NCBI GenBank assembly: GCA_016212965.1
Contig: JACRDA010000136.1
Span: 1-46,442, forward strand
Length of the DNA: 46,442 bases
Direction of reading: 5' to 3'
DNA from: Myxococcales bacterium
GTDB taxonomy: Bacteria; Myxococcota_A; Polyangia; Polyangiales; Polyangiaceae
Notes under the pieces: generated by a model
What the model was told of the DNA's origin: nothing
Seen by the model: only the letters and a program-made list of their open reading frames with translations
Database searches by the model: none
Program-made: the position numbers and the translations under genes
Part shown: positions 42,543 to 46,442 of the stretch, in pieces
How the letters are laid out: each line of letters begins with the position of its first letter
Position numbering within the stretch: the first letter of the stretch is position 1

Positions 42543-43409
42543 TCACTGCACGATGTTCTGCAGGCTCAGCATCTCCTCGGCGCTCGGCATCACGATGAGC
42601 TCGCAGCGGCGGTTCTTCTGGCGGCCCTCGTCGGTGTCGTTCGTCGCGATGGGGTCGATGTCGCCTAGACCCCCCGCGCTCCAGCGCTCGAGCGGCATCT
42701 TGCCCTTGTCGCCGATGAGGAACAGCAGCACCTCGCGCGCGCGCATCATCGACAGGCCCCAGTTGTCCTTGAACGCGCCGCCGCGCAGCGGCTTGTTGTC
42801 GGTGTGGCCCACGACCTGGTACTCGCGCTGCAGGAGCTGCGGGTCGTTGCGGATGACGTCGGCGACCTTGACCAGGATCTCCTGGCCGTCCTTCGTGAGC
42901 GCGTCCTGGCCCGAGGGGAACAGCACGTCGCCGGGGAGCGAGATGATCATGCGGTTGCGCCGGATGACGACATGCAGGCCGAGGCGCGTGAGCTCGGTGA
43001 GCTTGGCGCGCAGGCGCTCGAAGCGCTGCTTGATGGCCTCGAGCAGCTTGGCGCGCTCCTGGTACTCGCGCAGCGCCTTCTCGCGCTCCTCGAGCGTCGA
43101 GCTGAGCTGCGAGATCTCCGTGCTGCGCGACTCGAGATCGCGGTTGAGCTTCGTGATGTCCACGCCGGCGGCGGACAGATCGCCCTCGAGCTTGGCGACC
43201 TTCTGACGCGCGGCGTCGAGCGCCCGATCCGACTCGGCGAGCTTCTGCTCGGTCGCGTGGTTGAGCGCGAGCAGGCGCTGGTACTTGTCGAGCTGCGCCT
43301 GCCACTCCTGCTCGGAGTAGCCGCAGCCCGCGACGCACAGGGTCGTGCCCACGACGCCCAGGCCCAACCACAAGCTCTTGCCCCACGTGAGGCGCGCGCG
43401 ATGCTTCAT
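42543..43409 (-). CDS. OmpA-family peptidoglycan-binding lipoprotein with coiled coil
   Basis: A 288-residue lipoprotein: signal WLGLGVVGTTLCVAGCGYSE with lipobox VAGC. A long coiled coil (about residues 35-135) follows (KLAESDRALDAARQKVAKLE; STLEEREKALREYQERAKLL). The C-terminal OmpA-like domain shows GHTDNKPLRGGAFKDNWGLS, MMRAREVLLFL and GRQKNRRCELIVMPS, which should hold peptidoglycan. It could tether the outer membrane. The selenoprotein gene starts 9 bases after its stop. Confidence 0.9.
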   Translation of the reverse strand: MKHRARLTWGKSLWLGLGVVGTTLCVAGCGYSEQEWQAQLDKYQRLLALNHATEQKLAESDRALDAARQKVAKLEGDLSAAGVDITKLNRDLESRSTEISQLSSTLEEREKALREYQERAKLLEAIKQRFERLRAKLTELTRLGLHVVIRRNRMIISLPGDVLFPSGQDALTKDGQEILVKVADVIRNDPQLLQREYQVVGHTDNKPLRGGAFKDNWGLSMMRAREVLLFLIGDKGKMPLERWSAGGLGDIDPIATNDTDEGRQKNRRCELIVMPSAEEMLSLQNIVQ

Positions 43410-43659
43410 GCTGGCTCCGATCCATGCCGCGCAGCGAGGCTGCCGGGCGCGTCGAACGGTAGTCGAGCGGGTCGGCGGGTCAAGACGTTGTGCGGCCGAG
43501 GCGGTTTCACGGCTGCAAGGCGACCTTGCAGCTCTGCACGCCCGGCCGGTCGCCGCCGCGCCAGACCCCCGACTCGCGAGGCGACGAGGCGCGGCACGGT
43601 ACGTGCTTCGCCTTCCGAGGTGCTTCGGTCCGCGTGCCGAGCGGACGGGGAGAGACGCC

Positions 43660-44133
43660 ATGATGAACTGGAGCCCGACGATCGACACGCTCCACGCGGC
43701 AGCCGCGGCTCCCGACGCGCGGCGCTACGTGGGCTGGGCCGAGACGCGCCTGCCCGTCGACCGCGTGTGGCCCCTCGTCGGCTCGCTCGCCCGCTGGAGC
43801 GAGTGGCTGCCGGACGTGAGCTGGACGAGCGCGCTCGCGCCCGCCGACGCGCGCGACGACGGCCGCGCGTTCCACATCGTGTGGCGGGGCCGGCTGCTCG
43901 AGGGGCGCTTCCGCGAGCTGCACCCCATGAGCTACGCGGAGTTCGAGCTCTGCGATCCGCGGCTCGGCTTCGCCTTCGACTGCTGCGTCGCCCTCAGCCG
44001 GCTGCCGCTCGGCCAGTCCGTCGCGATCGTCGAGATGAGCTTCGCCTCGTGGCTCGTCGACGGGCTCGCCGGGGCCAACCCGTGCGAGACGCTCGTCGAG
44101 GCGCTCCACGCTGCGGCGGCCGAGCGGCGCTGA
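43660..44133 (+). CDS. SRPBCC/START-like small protein
   Basis: A 157-residue protein with the shape of the SRPBCC (polyketide cyclase/START) superfamily: ETRLPVDRVWPLVGSLARWS and EWLPDVSWTS (helix-grip start), a run of beta strands (RAFHIVWRGRLLEGRFRELH; YAEFELCDPRLGFAFDC) and a long C-terminal helix. These proteins bind hydrophobic ligands. ATG 43660 follows Shine-Dalgarno GGGGAGAG; a second ATG is adjacent. The 250 bases upstream, shared with the divergent OmpA-family gene, show no recognised element. Confidence 0.65.
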   Translation: MMNWSPTIDTLHAAAAAPDARRYVGWAETRLPVDRVWPLVGSLARWSEWLPDVSWTSALAPADARDDGRAFHIVWRGRLLEGRFRELHPMSYAEFELCDPRLGFAFDCCVALSRLPLGQSVAIVEMSFASWLVDGLAGANPCETLVEALHAAAAERR

Positions 44134-44150
44134 CCAGAGTCGTCCGTCGT

Positions 44151-44222
44151 CAGTTGTCGGCCCCGGAGTCGGACAGAGCGCGGACCGCTCGACCGAAAAC
44201 CGATAACTGATAACTGATAACT
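44151..44222. repeat. GATAACT triple heptamer and matching inverted arm
   Basis: Three exact heptamers GATAACT (44202-44222) run up to and overlap the stop codon of the minus-strand lipoprotein gene. CAGTTGTCGG at 44151-44160 is complementary to CCGATAACTG (44200-44209) at 9 of 10 positions, so the spacer between two convergent genes can fold. Confidence 0.85.
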
Positions 44223-44868
44223 AGAAGGGCTCGAGCTCGCTCTGGTGCTCGAGCTGCTCGAGCGAGCCCGCGACCATCGAGCCGAGCCGTGCGCCGACCA
44301 CGCTCTCGGCCTCGGCGCCCGTCGCCTCGGTCGTGAAGACGTACGCGAAGCAGCGCTTGCCCCGCGCGCCGAAGGCGAGCACGTAGCCGACGAGCGCCGC
44401 GGCGGCGCTGCCCTTCGCGAAGCCGACGTCGACCTCGGTGCGGTAGCCCGGCGGCACGTCGAGCTCGCGCCGATCGACCGCCCGGCCGCGCTCCGGCAGC
44501 GGGCGCAGCCGGCGCGCCGCCGCTTCGCAGCCGGCGCGCTTGACGGCCGCGTCCTCCTGCCAGAGGCGCACGAGCAAGGTGGAGCGCGTGGCAGCGTGCT
44601 CGAGCACGAGGAAGCGCGAGGCCTTGTCCGTGACCGCCCAGCTCGGTGCGCCGGGCAGCGGGACGTGCAGATCGAAGCGCGGCGAGAACACGCGCGCGAA
44701 GCCTGGCGCGTCCGGTCCGAAGCCGGTGGGGTCCGGGCGTGGCGTCGGGGCGGGCGCGGGGTGCACGTCCACCGCGGCCGGCGGGCAGCCGGTGCCGAGC
44801 CCGAGCCCGAGGAGCGCGAGCGCGCCGGCGCGGGCGAGCCCGGACGCGCGCCGCGGGCGCGTGCTCAC
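44221..44868 (-). CDS. Hypothetical lipoprotein
   Basis: A 215-residue lipoprotein with signal GALALLGLGLGTGCPPAA (lipobox-like GTGC), then a Pro-rich linker. The mature part contains beta-type segments FSPRFDLHVPLPGAPSWAVT and FLVLEHAATRSTLLVRLWQE, and FGARGKRCFAYVFTTEATGA. It resembles lipoproteins that carry a small PsbP/Mog1-like domain, but this is only an impression. The GTG start overlaps the ilvE stop, so they are coupled. Confidence 0.75.
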   Translation of the reverse strand: MSTRPRRASGLARAGALALLGLGLGTGCPPAAVDVHPAPAPTPRPDPTGFGPDAPGFARVFSPRFDLHVPLPGAPSWAVTDKASRFLVLEHAATRSTLLVRLWQEDAAVKRAGCEAAARRLRPLPERGRAVDRRELDVPPGYRTEVDVGFAKGSAAAALVGYVLAFGARGKRCFAYVFTTEATGAEAESVVGARLGSMVAGSLEQLEHQSELEPF

Positions 44869-45785
44869 ACCGCGGTGCGCCACTCGGGATGGCGCGGGTC
44901 TTTGCCCTTCACGATCGCGAAGTAGTGCTCCTGGAGCTGGCGCGTCACCGGCCCCGGCTGGCCCGTGCCGATGGCGCGGTCGTCGACCTCGCGCACCGGC
45001 GTCACCTCGACCGCGGTGCCGGTGAAGAACACCTCGTCGGCCAGGTAGAGCTGGTCGCGCGTGATCATGGTCTCGACGACCGGCAGGCCGGCCTCGCGGG
45101 CGAGCGTCAGGATGGTCTCGCGCGTGATGCCGCCGAGGATGGAGGCGTGCGTGGGCGGCGTCTGCAGCACGCCGTCCTTCACGATGAAGATGTTCTCGCC
45201 CGAGCCCTCGCAGACGTAGCCGGTGTGGTCGAGCAGGATGGCCTCGTCGTAGCCGGCCATCTTGGCCTCGCGCTTGGCGAGGATCGAGTTGGTGTACTGG
45301 CCGGTGATCTTGCCCTTCGCGAGGCTGATGCTCGGGTGGTGGCGCACCCAGGCGCTCACCTTGGTGCGCACGCCCTTCTCGAGCGCGCCCGTGCCGAGGT
45401 AGGCGCCCCACTTCCACGCGATGATCGCGGCGCGGATGGGGTTGTTCGGCGCGTAGACGCCCATGGCGTCGTCCCCGACGAACACGATGGGACGGAGGTA
45501 GGCCTCGTCGACGCCGTTGGCGCGCAGGAGCTCCACGCACGCGGTCTCGAGCTCGCGACCCGTGAAGCGTGGCTGGATGGCGATGAGCTTGCAGGTGTCG
45601 GCCAGGCGCTGGATGTGGTCGCGCAAGCGGAACACGGCGGTCTCGCCGCCCGCGCGTTTGTAGGCGCGGATGCCCTCGAACGCGGCCAGTCCGTAGTGGA
45701 GGCTGTGCGTCAAGATCGGCAGCTTGGCGTCGTCCCAGGCGACGAACTCCCCATCGAGCCAGACCTTCTTCAGCTTGTCGACCAT
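44865..45785 (-). CDS. ilvE: Branched-chain amino acid aminotransferase
   Basis: IlvE (306 residues) catalyses the last step of Leu, Ile and Val synthesis with PLP. Family blocks: THSLHYGLAAFEGIRAYK, PIVFVGDDAMGVYAPNN, the PLP-Lys region AKGKITGQYTNSILAKREA, GYDEAILLDHTGYVCEGSGE with NIFIVKDG, and SILGGITRETI and VFFTGTAVEVTPV. ATG 45785 has Shine-Dalgarno GGGAG; a GTG four codons upstream is less likely. Fold type IV and length are as expected. Confidence 0.96.
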   Translation of the reverse strand: MVDKLKKVWLDGEFVAWDDAKLPILTHSLHYGLAAFEGIRAYKRAGGETAVFRLRDHIQRLADTCKLIAIQPRFTGRELETACVELLRANGVDEAYLRPIVFVGDDAMGVYAPNNPIRAAIIAWKWGAYLGTGALEKGVRTKVSAWVRHHPSISLAKGKITGQYTNSILAKREAKMAGYDEAILLDHTGYVCEGSGENIFIVKDGVLQTPPTHASILGGITRETILTLAREAGLPVVETMITRDQLYLADEVFFTGTAVEVTPVREVDDRAIGTGQPGPVTRQLQEHYFAIVKGKDPRHPEWRTAV

Positions 45786-45884
45786 GGGCGCTCCCACTCG
45801 GCTCCAGGGCTCGTCGCGGCGGTGCCCCCCCGCGGGAACCGCGGGCGGGCGCCCCGACTCACGCGCGCGGAGGTGCCGACGGAG

Positions 45885-46442
45885 CTAGCGCCTTTCGCGC
45901 AGCGCGCCAAGCCGTATGAGCAGCGCGCCCGAGCCGCCGCGCGCCGGGTCGGCGCTGCAGAAAGCGCGGACGAGGGCGGCCACGGGGCCCGTCACGAGCC
46001 ACGTCGGTGCGGCGGTCGCGAGCACTGCGCCGGCGCTCGAGTGGTGCCCCTTGCCGTGCACCACCAGCAGCACGCGCGCTCCTCGGGCGTGGGCGCGTCG
46101 CACGAACGCGAGAAGGGCCCGGCGTGCGAGCCGCTCGGACAGGCCGTGCAGATCGAGCTCGGCCTCGGTCGGTGTGCGGCGCAGCTCGGCGAGCTCCCGG
46201 GTCGGCACCCCGAGCCGCCGGCCCGCGACGAAGCCGTCGGCGGTCGTGACGTCGAAGACCGGCACCGGCTCGCCGGCCTCGTGCGCCGGCGGCCGGTCGG
46301 CGTCGGCCTGCGCGAGCTCCTCGGCGCGCGGGACCGGCCGGGGCCGAGCGGGCGGACCGGGCGGCACGCGCCCGCTGCGGGGGGCGGGGAGCGGCTCGGC
46401 GTCGGCGGCCAGCGCCGCGAAGGTCGCCGCCACTTCGGGCGC
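45885..46442 (-). CDS. Smr-domain protein, 5' end cut by window edge
   Basis: The frame is open to the right edge (186 codons seen); a GTG at 46433 might be a start but residues APE upstream stay in frame. The N-terminal part is Pro/Ala-rich. The C-terminal Smr domain shows EAELDLHGLSERLARRALLA, then FVRRAHARGARVLLVVHGKG, with the LDLHG and HGKG motifs of the Smr/MutS2 nuclease family. Such stand-alone Smr proteins act on nucleic acids; recent work links them to ribosome rescue. The catalytic His residues are present. Confidence 0.85.
   Translation of the reverse strand, partial: APEVAATFAALAADAEPLPAPRSGRVPPGPPARPRPVPRAEELAQADADRPPAHEAGEPVPVFDVTTADGFVAGRRLGVPTRELAELRRTPTEAELDLHGLSERLARRALLAFVRRAHARGARVLLVVHGKGHHSSAGAVLATAAPTWLVTGPVAALVRAFCSADPARGGSGALLIRLGALRERR

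Overview
This is a very GC-rich (roughly 70%), gene-dense bacterial window dominated by a flagellar locus. The organism looks like a member of the Myxococcota (Polyangia-like deltaproteobacteria). That is an inference from Ser/Thr kinases with Pro/Ala-rich tails, a Cys-rich 'HCGACxxDC' lipoprotein, FHA/histidine-kinase hybrids and the base composition. Flagella are not typical of classical gliding myxobacteria, so the lineage deserves checking.

Layout. 1-2458 (minus): a truncated envelope protein, motB, motA and flbD/swrD. 2543-23743 (plus): an almost unbroken run flgB-flgC-fliE-fliF-fliG-fliH-fliI-fliJ-fliK-flgD, a 430-bp spacer, then flgE-fliL-fliM-fliN-fliO-fliP-fliQ-fliR-flhB-flhA-flhF-fliA-flgF. 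23795-27844 (minus): a fliT-position protein, fliS, fliD, fliC and a GH73 flagellar muramidase. 28051-29091 (plus): a sigma-54 activator without a receiver domain. 29134-33561: a lipoprotein, a REC-EAL-pseudokinase fusion and a small cytosolic histidine kinase. 33959-37299 (minus): a GpsA-like/PlsB-like pair and a lipoprotein. 37922-41053: a Ser/Thr kinase facing an FHA-histidine kinase-receiver hybrid. 41267-46442: an RluA-type pseudouridine synthase, a SelW-like selenoprotein, an OmpA-family lipoprotein, an SRPBCC-type protein, a lipoprotein, IlvE and a truncated Smr protein.

Regulation readable in the DNA. Eight sigma-54 -24/-12 elements (GG-N10-GC) precede flbD, flgB, fliG, flgD, flgE, flhA, the GH73 gene and the activator gene itself. 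In all eight the C of the -12 GC lies 13-16 nt before the start codon, which predicts a start codon at about +2 to +5, i.e. nearly leaderless mRNAs. Genes inside the transcription units instead use stop/start overlaps or Shine-Dalgarno sequences. The flagellin gene has a sigma-28 promoter with an ordinary leader of about 64 nt. This gives a readable hierarchy: autoregulated activator, then sigma-54 hook/basal-body/export genes including fliA, then sigma-28 flagellin.

The second hidden item is a 73-residue SelW/Rdx-family selenoprotein at 42533-42312 (minus). It has an in-frame UGA in a C-V-V-U motif, followed by a seven-base-pair SECIS hairpin with a GGUCU loop. An ordinary ORF finder misses it. 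No rRNA, tRNA, CRISPR array, insertion sequence or phage gene was seen.
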